Assembly (NCBI GenBank): GCA_951799405.1 | Contig: OX637338.1 | Location: 496,001 to 560,000, forward strand | From: Agapetus fuscipes | Lineage: Eukaryota; Arthropoda; Insecta; Trichoptera; Glossosomatidae | Reading direction: 5' to 3' | DNA: 64,000 nucleotides | Part shown: positions 21,186 through 30,690 of the stretch, one piece after another | Layout: every line of letters starts with the position of its first letter | Numbering within the stretch: the stretch's first letter is position 1 | Position numbers and translations under genes: made by a program | The notes under the pieces: model-generated | What the model saw: the letters and a program-made list of their open reading frames with translations, nothing else | What the model was told of the DNA's origin: nothing | Databases searched by the model: none

Positions 21186-21345
21186 ACAAAACTGTTTCAT
21201 GTGCCGTCTTTGGTGTGTCCTGTTTAAGGTATATGGTGTTTTGTCATCGTGATGTACTGTCATTGCGATGTTTAGCCATGTGTTGTTCTGCTATGTGCCG
21301 TTATGTCATGCGTCGTTTTATCACTGTGCACTTCTACCCTGTCAC

Positions 21346-22046
21346 CAGTATCCTGTTACATTTTTGTAGCAAACTCCATGGTTCAGTTTAAACGCAGAGT
21401 TGTATACTTGGTATGCTGGAGTCTCCCCCTTTTGACAATGGGGAGGGCATGCGCCATGCGTGCCTATTGTGCTCCATTCAATACAATGTACACAGTGTAG
21501 GGACGCAGCTCCATGCCGAGCCATTATAGACTGCAGGGAAGCTGATGTGTGCCAAACTACTATTCCAACGTAAAAAGATTTTGGATTCATTGATCTTTCA
21601 AAACAGCTACATTTTAGCAAAGATAGATTAGTAAATTGTATTATTTTTTTTACGAATTTCATCTGAATAGTAAATCTAAAGTGTATTAAAGATACTTTAC
21701 CCGTGAAGAGGGATTTGGTTTTGTCGGTATATTTTTTCTTTGACGAGATCGAGGGGAGCTTACGCAATGGTTTATACTAAAAGTAGAGCTATTTTGTGGC
21801 CTTTAACTCTAATTTTCCCTATTTAGTACTTAGGTCTTCCAGCCAATTAAACCTTAGACGGAGCAATGGCTGAGAGGACAAGGTGGTGGAATCTAACAAG
21901 CGTGCAAAGTTTATAAAATAGCGAACCACAGATGTATTTCTTAATTAAGAATTCATTTTTTTCTTGGCTAGCAAACCTCACACTTACATGTAACTATCGT
22001 CCTTAGAAACCAATAACAAAATACATTTTTTGCATTTTCCCTAACA
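21346..22046. other. unassigned stretch
   Basis: A 141-codon minus-strand open frame covers 21342-21767, but it has no recognisable motif and crosses the GACAC element end. Not taken as a gene. Confidence 0.4.
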
Positions 22047-22377
22047 GCCCGTCGATAGTTCAGTTGGTAGAGTGCTTGCATTCCACGCCGTGAGCTCGGG
22101 TTCGAATCCCACCGAGGGTGTCAGAAATGATTTCCCGTTTCGGTGTTTATTTCAAACCCCAAAATACAATACCGGCAAGGTTTACTCAGCCTTCACAAGA
22201 AATGAGTACCAGCGCCCTCGGGAGCTGGGAAACCCCCCATTTCACTGAAGTGGTTGGCGTAAGACCGTCCCCTTACCTGTAAAAATAAATAGGTTAAACT
22301 CGCCACATGCGACCCCTTCGGGGATAACGCGGCAAGAAGTTACACCATATATGTAGCTTAGTTGCGTTTTTTTTGCC
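22047..22377 (+). repeat. SINE-B, full length
   Basis: GTCGATAGTTCAGTTGGTAG and GGGTTCGAATCCCACCG in the head. The body is nearly identical to 15906-16245. The tail is reduced to GTTGCGTTTTTTTTG. Confidence 0.9.
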
Positions 22378-22424
22378 CTCTGATGCGGCATCACAATTTT
22401 GTATATACACGTACAGAGTCCATT

Positions 22425-22490
22425 AATTGATAATTTCATACCTTCTTGTTTCTGGCCAGGTAGAGATAGGTTGGTACGCCAAATTTCTGA
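22425..22490 (+). repeat. SINE-D distal fragment
   Basis: TAATTGATAATTTCATACC, CTTGTTTCTGGCCAGG and GATAGGTTGG match the distal part of SINE-D. Confidence 0.5.
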
Positions 22491-22964
22491 AAAAAAAAAA
22501 CAAAGCAAGCATACCTATTCACTGCACGCCCCCATAGTGCTTGCTTGTCTTATTTCCATCAGAGGTCATTTCACATGAACAATGTTTGTATGCGTACTGA
22601 ACTATAGTGTCTCATGAAAATTTGAAATTGATTTACAAACATTTAAAACAACTCTCATAGTATCATGTTTTACATTTGGTTCTTAGCTCAGATTGCGTAA
22701 AATGTGATTCCAAAGATAATTTCATTGAAAGGTCTTCTTTGAATCAAATGATAGATAAGCCAAACAAGCACTGGGGTGACGTGCAGTCTATCATAGTGAT
22801 ATTTTGTTCCCGACATCCTCCCCCTCGCAAATATCGTCCCAAGGGCGCGCAATTCGTCATTTTATATCAAAGCATTGAGGGGAGCCGATGTATGCAGAGT
22901 ATAGTATACTATACTATAAGCTAATAGCGGGTAGTATGGGGTACGATTCCCATGGTTTCTCTAC
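22491..22964. other. unassigned stretch
   Basis: No repeat family recognised. Short GGGTAGTATGGGGTA near 22927 is like the array at 23.7 kb. Confidence 0.4.
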
Positions 22965-23212
22965 AATAATCTATAATCTGAGTTGCAAAGATATGTTAAC
23001 ATTTAAAGCTCATATCAAATGCATGCCCACAAAGAAACACGTGTAGTTCGCGCTTATAAATGCTGAATGTGTACTTAAAAATAAAGTCTAAACCTCAAAT
23101 GAACATAAACACTGCAACTTTTGCCGACCTTTCCTGATACAGCGGGTGACATTGGCAAAGTGAACCATTTTTTACAGTATGGGTGGTCAGCTTCATACCA
23201 ACCTATAAGTCT
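22965..23212 (-). repeat. SINE-A copy, subfamily 2
   Basis: Full length on the minus strand, from TAATCTATAATCTGAGTTGC to CATACCAACCTATAAGTC. It abuts a SINE-B fragment. Confidence 0.85.
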
Positions 23213-23318
23213 TCTTGCCGCGTTTTCTCTAAAGGGATCGATTAAGTGCGTGGAACCTATTTATTTTTACACGTAAGGAGACCGGCCTTAAGCCAGCTCC
23301 CGATGGGGCTGGTACTTT
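23213..23318 (-). repeat. SINE-B distal fragment
   Basis: TTCTTGCCGCGTTTTCTC, GGAACCTATTTATTTTTACA and CCCGATGGGGCTGG match the SINE-B distal body in minus orientation. Confidence 0.75.
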
Positions 23319-23349
23319 TATCTTTTGATGGATGAGCAAACCTTGGTTA

Positions 23350-23402
23350 TTTACATGATGAGCGCTGTTTTCGTGTGAATCACACCTCAAGAGCCCTCTG
23401 AC
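23350..23402 (-). repeat. SINE-C tail fragment
   Basis: GATGAGCGCTGTTTTCGTG and CACACCTCAAGAGCCCTC are the minus-strand form of the SINE-C end. Confidence 0.7.
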
Positions 23403-23447
23403 TTGATTGCGTCATAACATTTGTAACATTTTACGATACACCTTGCC

Positions 23448-23690
23448 GAAATGGTTAGTATGAGGCTGAGCACCCATGCTGCACAAAATGATTCACTTTT
23501 CCAATTTCACCCCTATATTAGGAAAGGTCGGCAAGAAGGGCTTATGTTGATTTGAGATTGGGTTTCCAAAAGTCCAAATGCGGCATGTTTAAGCGCGAAC
23601 CTTTACGTGTCTACTTGTGTGACTGCATATAATATGAATATTAAATGTGGTATGTCTTTGCAACTTTGATTTTTTTTTAGATTATTCGAG
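23448..23690 (+). repeat. SINE-A copy, diverged
   Basis: GGTTAGTATGAGGCTGAGC through AATGCGGCATGTTTAAGCG to TCTTTGCAACTTTGATTT. The start is damaged. Confidence 0.75.
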
Positions 23691-23737
23691 TATATTTTAA
23701 ATGCTTCTATTGAACCGGGCTACCTCCGGAAAAATGT

Positions 23738-23850
23738 CACTGTTATGGAGAAGTATGGAATTGTATGGGGTAGTGTGGAGTAGTATGGGGTAGAATGGGG
23801 TCATATGGGGTGGTATGGGGTATTAGGGGGTAGTATGGGGGGGTCTGGGA
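23738..23850. repeat. TATGGGGTAG-type decamer array
   Basis: About ten irregular copies of TATGGGGTAGT with AGTGT/GGTCA variants. The strand bias is strong: G on plus, almost no C. Confidence 0.8.
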
Positions 23851-24040
23851 TTTGATTAAGTGCATTGTACAAACTACGTGCACTCTTATTCACACATGCG
23901 TAACTTAACACTCACACGCATGCGCAATAAAACTCCCCCCAAAGCCCAGACAGGGGGGTGAAAATTCTATTTAAAAAAATCAAAACTATAAATGGAGGTA
24001 AGTAATACATTGCAGAACCATTCAAGTCCTTTTACATGAA

Positions 24041-24218
24041 TTCCTTGACTTATAGGTTGGTATGAAGCTGACTACACTTACTGTAAAAAATGGTTCACTT
24101 TGCCAATGTCACCCCTGTTTCAGGGAAGGACGGCAAGAGTTGCAGGGCTTATGTTAATTTGAGATTGGGTTTTTATATTGTCGGTCCACATGCGGCATGT
24201 TTTAGTGCGAACTTATAC
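24041..24218 (+). repeat. SINE-A copy, subfamily 1, tail missing
   Basis: TTCCTTGACTTATAGGTTGG to GCGGCATGTTTTAGTGCGAA. Cut off where a PLE-1 segment starts. Confidence 0.85.
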
Positions 24219-24564
24219 ACTAATTATTATAATTGTCAAGACAATGATATAATTAGTGCCGTGTGTACAGGAAACATAGTGCCATCTAGTGACGTGGAAT
24301 CCAAACAAAATGAAAGTGGAATTTGTAACAGACCTAAACATAATTACTACCTTCGCTCGAAGGTATGCAGTGATTTGTGAGAATATTGTTTTCAAACCCA
24401 GTTCATCCTCAGTCGTCGTGCAGAGAGGATGTTCTCCTGAAGACGTTGGCTACGTCGCCGACGAAACGTCGAGAATGATGTTAGTTCTGTCTAAACGGTT
24501 CGAAAAATATCCGAGTTAAATTAAGTTTAGAAATTTGTGTAGTTTTAAAATTAATATAATTGTT
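24219..24564 (+). repeat. PLE-1 variant segment with hammerhead-like motif
   Basis: Starts with an imperfect palindrome (24219-24257, ACTAATTATTATAATTGTC and its mirror). It contains the best hammerhead-like motif of the window and then TGTGTAGTTTTAAAATT, also seen after the motif at 36.3 kb. Penelope-like retroelements are known to carry hammerhead ribozymes near their ends, so assignment to that group is reasonable but inferred. No RT or GIY-YIG coding is present. Confidence 0.5.
24432..24475 (+). ncRNA. hammerhead-ribozyme-like motif
   Basis: Type I order: stem I TTCTC, core CTGAAGA, one extra C, stem II GTTGG with an 8-nt loop and CCGAC, core GAA, a two-base-pair stem III ACGT, then C (24470) as the predicted cleavage site, and stem I partner GAGAA. 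Five perfect stem I pairs. Stem III is too short to close alone, as in dimer-acting hammerheads of retroelements. The extra nucleotide after CTGAAGA is the one departure from consensus. Confidence 0.6.
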
Positions 24565-24705
24565 ATTTGAGATTTGTTTTTCTATGTTGGAGGTTCACAT
24601 TCGGCATATGCAAGCGTGAACTTGTACGTGTCTGCTTGTGAAAATGCAAGTAATGTGAATCTCCAATGTAACAAATTGCAACTTAGATTAGATACGATAC
24701 ACCAC
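24565..24705 (+). repeat. SINE-A right half
   Basis: TTTGAGATTTGTTTTTC, GTTCACATTCGGCATATGC, then CTTAGATTAGAT tail. 5'-truncated copy next to PLE-1. Confidence 0.75.
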
Positions 24706-24750
24706 GTTCAGTGTGATCCGTTTAAGAATATAACATAAATTTGGTATGTG

Positions 24751-25008
24751 ACTTCCTTGACTTATAGGTTGGTATGAGGCTGACCACCCATACTGTAAAA
24801 AATGGTTCACTTTGCCAATGTCACCCCTGTTTCAGGGAATGTCGGCAAGAGTTGCAGGGCTTATGTTCATTTGAGTTTGGATTTTATTTGTAAGTACACA
24901 ATCAGCATTTGTAAGCGCGAACTACACGTGTTTGTTTGTGGGCATACATCTGAGAGCTTTGAATGAATATATCCTTGCAACTTAGATTATAGATTAGATT
25001 ATAGACTG
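24751..25008 (+). repeat. SINE-A copy, subfamily 2, full length
   Basis: Nearly identical to the copy at 9327-9577, including CACAATCAGCATTTGTAAGC. Tail TTAGATTATAGATTAGATTA. Confidence 0.9.
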
Positions 25009-25705
25009 ACAACCAATACTGTAAAAAATGGTTTACTTGCCAATGTCACCCCTGTTTGTTGGGCAAAAATTGCAGGACTTACGTTTATTTGAGGTTTGGT
25101 TTTTGGATTGCAAGTACACAAGCAGCATTTACAAGCGCACACTTACAAATGTCTATTTGTGGGCATGCATTTAATTAAATTTTTCAATGTTTATATATCA
25201 GTGTGAACTATTTGAGACCACTAAATATAAATTCAAAAAACAAATACGTTTACTTATTTTTGGATCTGATATTGTTTCTGGGGTGGGTTGAGTATCGTGC
25301 TATTTTTCTATTTTCTATTTTTTATTTTTCATTTTCACTTTCTATTTTTATTTTTTATTTTTTTTTTTTTTTTTTTTTTTTTGTTCTTTTTTTTTTAATT
25401 CTTTGGGGGCAAGTGACAAATTTATGTGTGTATTAGATTTATTTTAAAGAAATATTGTAATGGTGTGAATGCTGTGTATGCTTCTAGTGTTGAATAGCTG
25501 TGATTGCCTGCGTGATGTTTGTGTGAAGATGTATGCTTGTGTCTATTGATGTAGTGTGCATAGTTTGGATGATTGGTTATTTGTGTTACTGTTGCTTATT
25601 ATTATTTTTTTTATTGTTATATTGTTGTATATGTACCAATTGTCTGTATTGCACCTCTTAATAAATAAATAAATATCTTTGCAGCTTTACTTCATAGATT
25701 ATATA
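25009..25705 (+). repeat. SINE-A copy split by a LINE 3' end
   Basis: The left part 25009-25199 runs from GACAACCAATACTG to TTTATATATC. The right part resumes at about 25672 with ATATCTTTGCAGC and a CATAGATTATAT tail. The gap is filled by the element below. Confidence 0.7.
25200..25671 (+). mobile_element. LINE 3' UTR insertion inside SINE-A
   Basis: About 470 bp ending TTGCACCTCTTAATAAATAA plus further AAAT units, the form of a non-LTR 3' end. It includes a 25-nt T-run at 25357-25382 within a TATTTT-rich stretch. No coding. ATATC is present at both junctions as a short possible target duplication. Confidence 0.6.
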
Positions 25706-26019
25706 ATAAAGTCAACTCTTTTCGATTTTTAAGTGTCAACAGAAATAATGAATGAAAACTAAATCACTCCCTAGAGGTGCTGTTGAATCTTACGTACATT
25801 TTTCTATTAACGCTCGATCGAGGAGTGTTTTCGCAATGTATTACCCTCTGTGTACTTATCCCAGCTAGGTTGTGAGGTAACTGTACTTGTAGCTGTACGC
25901 GTGATTAGCGCTAGGGGGCCGAGAGCGCCGTGTGGCTTCCCTCACTAGGTCAAGCAAAGCGATTTGTAGCCCAAGAGCTTAGCGGCACATGATTACATCG
26001 TTTAAAAGAAACGATACTA
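25706..26019. other. unassigned stretch
   Basis: GC-balanced patch near 25860-25980, not recognised. Confidence 0.4.
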
Positions 26020-26222
26020 AGCTACACATACAGCGCTACTCATTGCGAGTGAACCTATTGTAATATGGTCTTACGACAACCACTTCAGCTGAAGTTTGAG
26101 TTTCCCAGCTCTTGAGGAGGATGTTACTCATTTCTTGCGAAGGCTGATTAAACGGGGAATCATTTTTGACACCCTTGCTATCGGCATGGAATGCAAGCAC
26201 TCTATCAACTGGGCTATCGACC
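26020..26222 (-). repeat. SINE-B, diverged
   Basis: Minus-strand A box GATAGCCCAGTTGATAGAGT and TTGCATTCCATGCCGATAG, without a good B box. Distal half AACTCAAACTTCAGCTGAAG. Confidence 0.7.
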
Positions 26223-26301
26223 AACATTTTAAGATACCTACATCTTACCTACAAAAATAAATATAAAATCTTATCCATAGTGCAACAAAAAAAAAATATT
26301 T

Positions 26302-26490
26302 GTCCGGCCTGTAGTCTAGTGGTTAACGCTACGAATTCGTATCCCTTCACCAAAAATAGTTATTGAAGGTCCATCCTACTTTTCAGTAAACTAGGCTTTG
26401 CTTAATTATCATTAACGTTTTCTGTAGAATTTGGCGTTATTACGAACGATCAAGCTTGTAGAGGGCTCTTGAGGTGTGATTAAAACAAAA
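26302..26490 (+). repeat. SINE-C, diverged and shortened
   Basis: CCGGCCTGTAGTCTAGTGG and TACGAATTCGTATCCC in the head, then AAGCTTGTAGAGGGCTCTTG and AGGTGTGAT. Confidence 0.65.
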
Positions 26491-26517
26491 TATCTCTCAA
26501 ACAAAAAAAGAATATTT

Positions 26518-26562
26518 ATAAAAATGGACTTTCACTGTGTTAACAGATTAACACTAAAAAAT
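26518..26562 (+). repeat. PLE-1 terminal fragment
   Basis: AAAATGGACTTTCACTGTGT followed by AACACTAAAAAATATT, the segment found distal to the hammerhead-like motif in other PLE-1 copies. Confidence 0.55.
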
Positions 26563-26744
26563 ATTAAAAAAGAATTGAATAAATCATCCAAATATTTATT
26601 TTATTTCCCTAAACCTATAGGTTGGTATGACGCTGACCACCCATACTGTAAAAAAATGGTTCACTTTGCCAATGTCACCCCTGTTTCAGGGAAAGTCGGC
26701 AATAGTTGCTGGACTTATGTTTATTTGAGATTGAGTTTCACATC

Positions 26745-26867
26745 AACCAAGACTCATCGACAATCGACCTAGCTCGTACACCTCTGCGGCACTACAACAA
26801 GTGCCATATACCCCTAGAGTCTCTAGAATCTAGGGAGATTCCCGCACATGATTTCTTAAAACAAAAA
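26745..26867 (+). mobile_element. LINE-B 3' end nested in SINE-A
   Basis: CACCTCTGCGGCACTACAAC, CTCTAGAATCTAGGGAG and CCCGCACATGATTTCTTAAA match the LINE-B 3' UTR, with a short interrupted A tail. Confidence 0.8.
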
Positions 26868-26963
26868 CATGCGGTATGTTTAAGAGCTTATTGTAATTTT
26901 TACGTTCTGCTTGCGGGAATGCATATAATGTGAATCTTTAACGTAATATATCTTTGCAACTTA

Positions 26964-27060
26964 ACGCAACGCAACGCAACGCAACTAAGCTACACATATA
27001 GTGTAACTTCTTGCCGCGTTATCCCCGAAGGGGTCGCATGTGGCGAGTTGAACCTATTTA
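26964..27060 (-). mobile_element. 5'-truncated SINE-B nested in SINE-A, 11-bp target duplication
   Basis: Enters with the tail (AACGCAACGCAACGCAAC), runs through ACACATATAGTGTAACTTC and stops at GAACCTATTTA. TTTGCAACTTA is present exactly at 26953-26963 and 27061-27071. Confidence 0.85.
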
Positions 27061-27085
27061 TTTGCAACTTAGATTATAGATACTT

Positions 27086-27921
27086 AAAGCCGAAAGGTGA
27101 GGTCATTTTATCTGTGCCTGCTCAACCCCTGAGTCATTTTATATACCTACCTGGGAGTTTTACATGAATACTTCCTACATGAGTACTTCCTATTTGAGTA
27201 CTTCCTATATAAAAGCTCAACATATCGACCCCTTTACATGGATGACTCATTTTAATTACGCTCAAGCTAATGTTGCTCAGAATAACTCGGAAATTATCGC
27301 TTAAACTTTTCTATGACTTATTTGTTGCCTTAAAAATAAAATCAAATAGACATTATTTTTAGACTGTGACAAACAAGTTATTTTGGTTTACAAATATTTG
27401 CTTATAAACTTGTTAACAAATCAAAAAATATTTTTGGAATATTTGCATAATCTATTTGAATTTATTAAAAATAATTGTACACAAATAATTCAGTAACATG
27501 AAAATAAAAACAAATAAAAAAGTTAAATTAAAGTCACGGTTATTCTCAGTTTTGTTCACAGTGTATGAAGTTCATCGATTCAATAGACTCATAATATGTC
27601 AAATTTAAAACATTCATATTATTTTTTAAATTAAAGTTGTTTGAACAAAATGAAATTTAAATTAAAAAGATATTTGACCATTATGAAAAACACAATTTCC
27701 TAAATTTTACTACTGTGTACCCATTAAAACTTTCAGTGGACAAAAAAAGTAATTTGTGTGATGCCTGTAGGACAAAAAGTGGAGTGCAAGGGAGTGATAA
27801 TACTCATTTTAATTAGAATAAAGTGCTTCAAAAATGAAAGTGTTTATTTTTAGCTGAAACGGAAGTAAGTACGATGAAAAACAGACGCAATAGCCTTTCT
27901 GACTATTATATGATGTTATTA
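27086..27921. other. unassigned AT-rich stretch with a short tandem repeat
   Basis: A ~15-bp unit (GAGTACTTCCTAT) is repeated about three times at 27157-27222. The rest has no recognised content. Confidence 0.5.
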
Positions 27922-28185
27922 TTTTTTTTTTTAAGGAAGCCTATGCGGGAGACTCCCTAGATTCGAGAGACTCTAAGGGTCTATGACACTTGTTATAGTG
28001 CCGCAGAGGTGTTGGTGATGTGGCAGTTGTCCATGTCCGGTTGCAGGGCCGTTAGCTGCGCAGTGCTGTGGTGTGTGTGGCGTTGCATTGTTTTGAGACA
28101 CTGAGAGGAAATGGCGATTAATATTGGATTTGAAAAGGGCAAGGTTAAATTGGGATGGAAACACAGATACCGGTAACTCATTACA
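27922..28185 (-). pseudogene. LINE-B 3' end
   Basis: On the minus strand: VFPSQFNLALFKSNINRHFL-like coding (matches FPSQFNPVLFKTNINLHF at 10.1 kb), GTGCCGCAGAGGTG reversed in the 3' UTR, then an A tail (T-run at 27922-27932). Frame broken. Confidence 0.75.
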
Positions 28186-28250
28186 ACAACAGCTGTCTAC
28201 TAAGGACGTTATGGTCCTTTACTTTTTTACTTGTGGCAACTTTAGATGTT

Positions 28251-28490
28251 TCCTGACAGAGAAAATGTGGAAGGAAAAAGAGTAAAGGCAAGACCGAGTA
28301 AATATGTCTGTATCAGATTGGTAAAATTATAAAAGAATGGGAAATACAAAGTGAATGTAAGAGAAGGAAATATATGAAAATGGTGATGGATATGAATGAA
28401 TTGAAAGAGGTGTGCAAGGATAGGAAAAGATGGAGGCAAATCTGTAGAGGCTCTGGGAAACCCTAGCGGAATGGCGACAGAATAACAGTA
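28251..28490 (+). pseudogene. LINE-A 3' end
   Basis: GTGGAAGGAAAAAGAGTAAA, ATGGATATGAATGAATTGAA, GGATAGGAAAAGATGGAGG and CTAGCGGAATGGCGACAG match the LINE-A C-terminus and 3' UTR. Multiple stops. Confidence 0.75.
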
Positions 28491-28539
28491 TAGACAGACA
28501 CGTTGCAGGATTCTACCCTTTAATCTAAATTACCGATAT

Positions 28540-28692
28540 ATGCTACAATTGAAGGTTTATATATAATGTGTGCTCACAAGCAGACACGTGTACGTTCGCG
28601 TTTACACATGCGAGATTTGTAGAAATTGGTTCACTTTTACAAATTTCAACTCAGTTTCAAGGAAGCTCGGTAAGAGTTGTTTGGTAGGGTAG
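28540..28692. repeat. SINE-A inverted pair fragment
   Basis: 28545-28615 is a minus-strand right half (GCTCACAAGCAGACACGTGT). 28618-28692 is a plus-strand left half (ATTGGTTCACTTTTAC, GGTAAGAGTTG). Confidence 0.6.
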
Positions 28693-28784
28693 GTTATAAG
28701 CTCCCTCCTAGTAACCGACAAACATTGGATATATTACTGTAGATTGACTGAAAAAATAAACAGTATTATTTATAAAACACTTGA

Positions 28785-28860
28785 TCCACAGATCACCGTT
28801 TTTCTCTACTTAAGATGACGGATCAACCATGGTTTTGCTGTCAGTAAATAGCTCTATTAA
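28785..28860 (+). repeat. CCATGGATC repeat, copy 4
   Basis: TTGATCCACAGATCACCG, GACGGATCAACCATGG, TTTTGCTGTCAGTAAATAG. Diverged. Confidence 0.4.
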
Positions 28861-29392
28861 TGTGTTAAATCACTCGTATATTTAAGTGAGTAAAAATATA
28901 CCTGTGCGTAGAAATGCTCATACATGCAAAGGTTAGGTTATAACTCGCTCCTAGTAAGCATGCGCAGTTGTAACTTGTTCTTGAGGTTGGTGTGGGGAGG
29001 GGGAGGGGGGCAGGAAGGGGTGGGGGAGTTGTAGAGGCACCAGCCACTCACTATTGTTTCCGGCGCGCAGCCTTGCCTCTACGAGCAGTCCCACAATGGC
29101 CGGCGTAGAGGGCTCTTCCCTTGCGTCTACGCCGTAGCACTAGTGAACACTATAACCCTAGTTTTAATAATATATTCGTGTATATTAATACACAAGTTTC
29201 CAGTGAAATTCAGGACGGAAGTGTTAAAGTGCGAGTTTCCAAGGAAAAAGTAATAAAAAAGTGGGGGAAGGAAATTCATTACAATATTGGAGTATAAATT
29301 TGTTTTATAGTATTTTATCGACGGTTACTGTTTTCATCGTTTTAAATATTCTCACGGAAGTTTTTAAAGTTGTCTTGATTCACCTACAATTG
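28861..29392. other. GC-richer patch with no recognised gene
   Basis: 28985-29160 is GC-rich with GGGGAGGGGGAGGGGGGC. A 13-codon frame (MAGVEGSSLASTP) starts at 29096. Could be an untranslated first exon or CpG-rich promoter of a host gene; nothing decisive. Confidence 0.3.
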
Positions 29393-29632
29393 GTAATCTA
29401 AGTTGAAAATATATATAAACATCCAAAATTCATATTAAATGCATACGTGAAAGCAAACACGTGTAAATTCGCGTCTATAAATGCTGCATGTGTTATTACA
29501 AATTAAAATACCAACCTCGAATGAACATTAATTAACTTTTGCCGATCTTCCCTGAAACAGGAGGGAAATTAGCAGAGTAAAACATTTTATACAGTAAACG
29601 TGGTAATCCTCATACCAACTTATAAGTCAAGA
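29393..29632 (-). repeat. SINE-A copy, diverged
   Basis: GGTAATCTAAGTTG to CATACCAACTTATAAGTC in minus orientation; the core CCCTGAAACAGGAGGG is recognisable. Confidence 0.75.
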
Positions 29633-29920
29633 AAGAAATCTCATTTAAAACAATAAGATTTGATGTTGCGTAAGCTCATAGTGCGTTTTTTTATGTAAAT
29701 AATTTTGACATATCTTGAAATAGTGTTAATCAACTAAACCATCCAACAGCTAACATTGTGATCAGTTGTTGATTGAAAAAAAAACCAAAACAGATTTTTA
29801 AAAGTAAAACAAGTGTTTTATTGTAAGATTTTTACCAGCATATGAGATTTTCAAAAAGTCATTAGGCTTATAGTCGTGTGGTTGCACTGGAATGACTGAG
29901 GGTGGATTAGGGGTGAGGAG

Positions 29921-29970
29921 GAGGGGGGGGGGGTGTCTCTGACGTCACCGAACACGTGATGTCTCAGCTG
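29921..29970. promoter_or_regulatory. possible CRE / E-box cluster
   Basis: A G-run (29921-29934) is followed by the palindrome TGACGTCA (29940-29947), CACGTG (29953-29958) and CAGCTG (29965-29970) within 31 bp. These are consensus sites for CREB/ATF and bHLH factors, but single short motifs occur by chance and no transcript is seen. Confidence 0.3.
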
Positions 29971-30451
29971 ATATTATAGGTCGGGCCATGTTGGCAACGA
30001 TTAACAGGAAACAGACACACACACACACGCACACACATGTTTGCCATGCCGCGCGTCATTGATCAATGACAGTCAATTGTCGGCTTTATGTGTCACTCTC
30101 TAAAAATAAACTTGGTTTTTGGTATTTTTTATTTGCACAACACGCATGTACCACTGTTAAGTAGACAGGTATAAAATGAATAGCAGACTCAGCACAAATT
30201 AAAAAAAAATATCGGCAGGCAAACGTTAACCAAATATTTATTTCCCTTTCCCTATCAATCCGGCGTGATAACGTCACATTTTTTTTTTATGAAATTAGCT
30301 TCGATTCCATTATTTTGCGATTCAAATATTTCATTCTATTTATTTACTGATTTTATAGATCAACGCTTTTATACTTTCTAAGATTTTTTAAAATATCAAT
30401 AGAAAGCAAAAATGGTTTTTATGTGCCAATCATGTATACTCTCATTTTACT
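29971..30451. other. unassigned stretch with CA microsatellite
   Basis: ACACACACACACACGCACAC at about 30015-30036. The rest is not recognised. Confidence 0.5.
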
Positions 30452-30690
30452 TCTTTTATAGGTTGGCATGCGACTCACCACCCATGCTGTAAACAATGGT
30501 TCACTTTGCCAATGTCACCCCTATTTCAGAGAAAGTCAGCAATAGTTAGGTGTATGTTCATTTGTGATTTGAGTTTTTATGATGTAGGTTCACATGCGGC
30601 ACGTTCAAGCGCAAACTTATACGTGTCTGTCTGTGAGACTGCATGTTATATGAATCCCAACGATACATATCTTTGCAACTTAGATTACAA
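30452..30690 (+). repeat. SINE-A copy
   Basis: TTATAGGTTGGCATGCGACT to TTTGCAACTTAGATTAC. Small deletion around the GCAAGAGTTGCAGGG region. Confidence 0.8.

Larger units (their letters stand above)
20540..21345. mobile_element. GACAC element, copy 1, with two insertions
   Basis: The left part has GGTTCCATGCTAGAACGACA and irregular GACACATGACAGAAC units. The right part has the opposite-strand versions (GTTGTTCTGCTATGTGCCG, GTCGTTTTATCACTGTG, CCCTGTCACCAG). A LINE tail (20592-20854) and a SINE-D (20930-21185) sit inside. A sister copy is at 52.1-52.8 kb. It looks like a DNA element whose ends are arrays of short degenerate inverted repeats; superfamily unknown. Confidence 0.5.
26600..27085 (+). 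repeat. SINE-A copy broken by two insertions
   Basis: Left part 26607-26744 (AACCTATAGGTTGGTATGAC to GAGATTGAGTTTC), middle part 26868-26963 (ACATGCGGTATG to TTTGCAACTTA), end 27061-27085 (TTTGCAACTTAGATTATAG). LINE-B and SINE-B pieces separate the parts. Confidence 0.8.

Noticed and set aside
21342..21767. 141-codon minus-strand open frame
   Set aside because: No motif, no splice or start context, and it overlaps the end of the GACAC element.
25203..25436. 77-codon frame rich in Phe
   Set aside because: Encoded by a T-run in a LINE 3' UTR.
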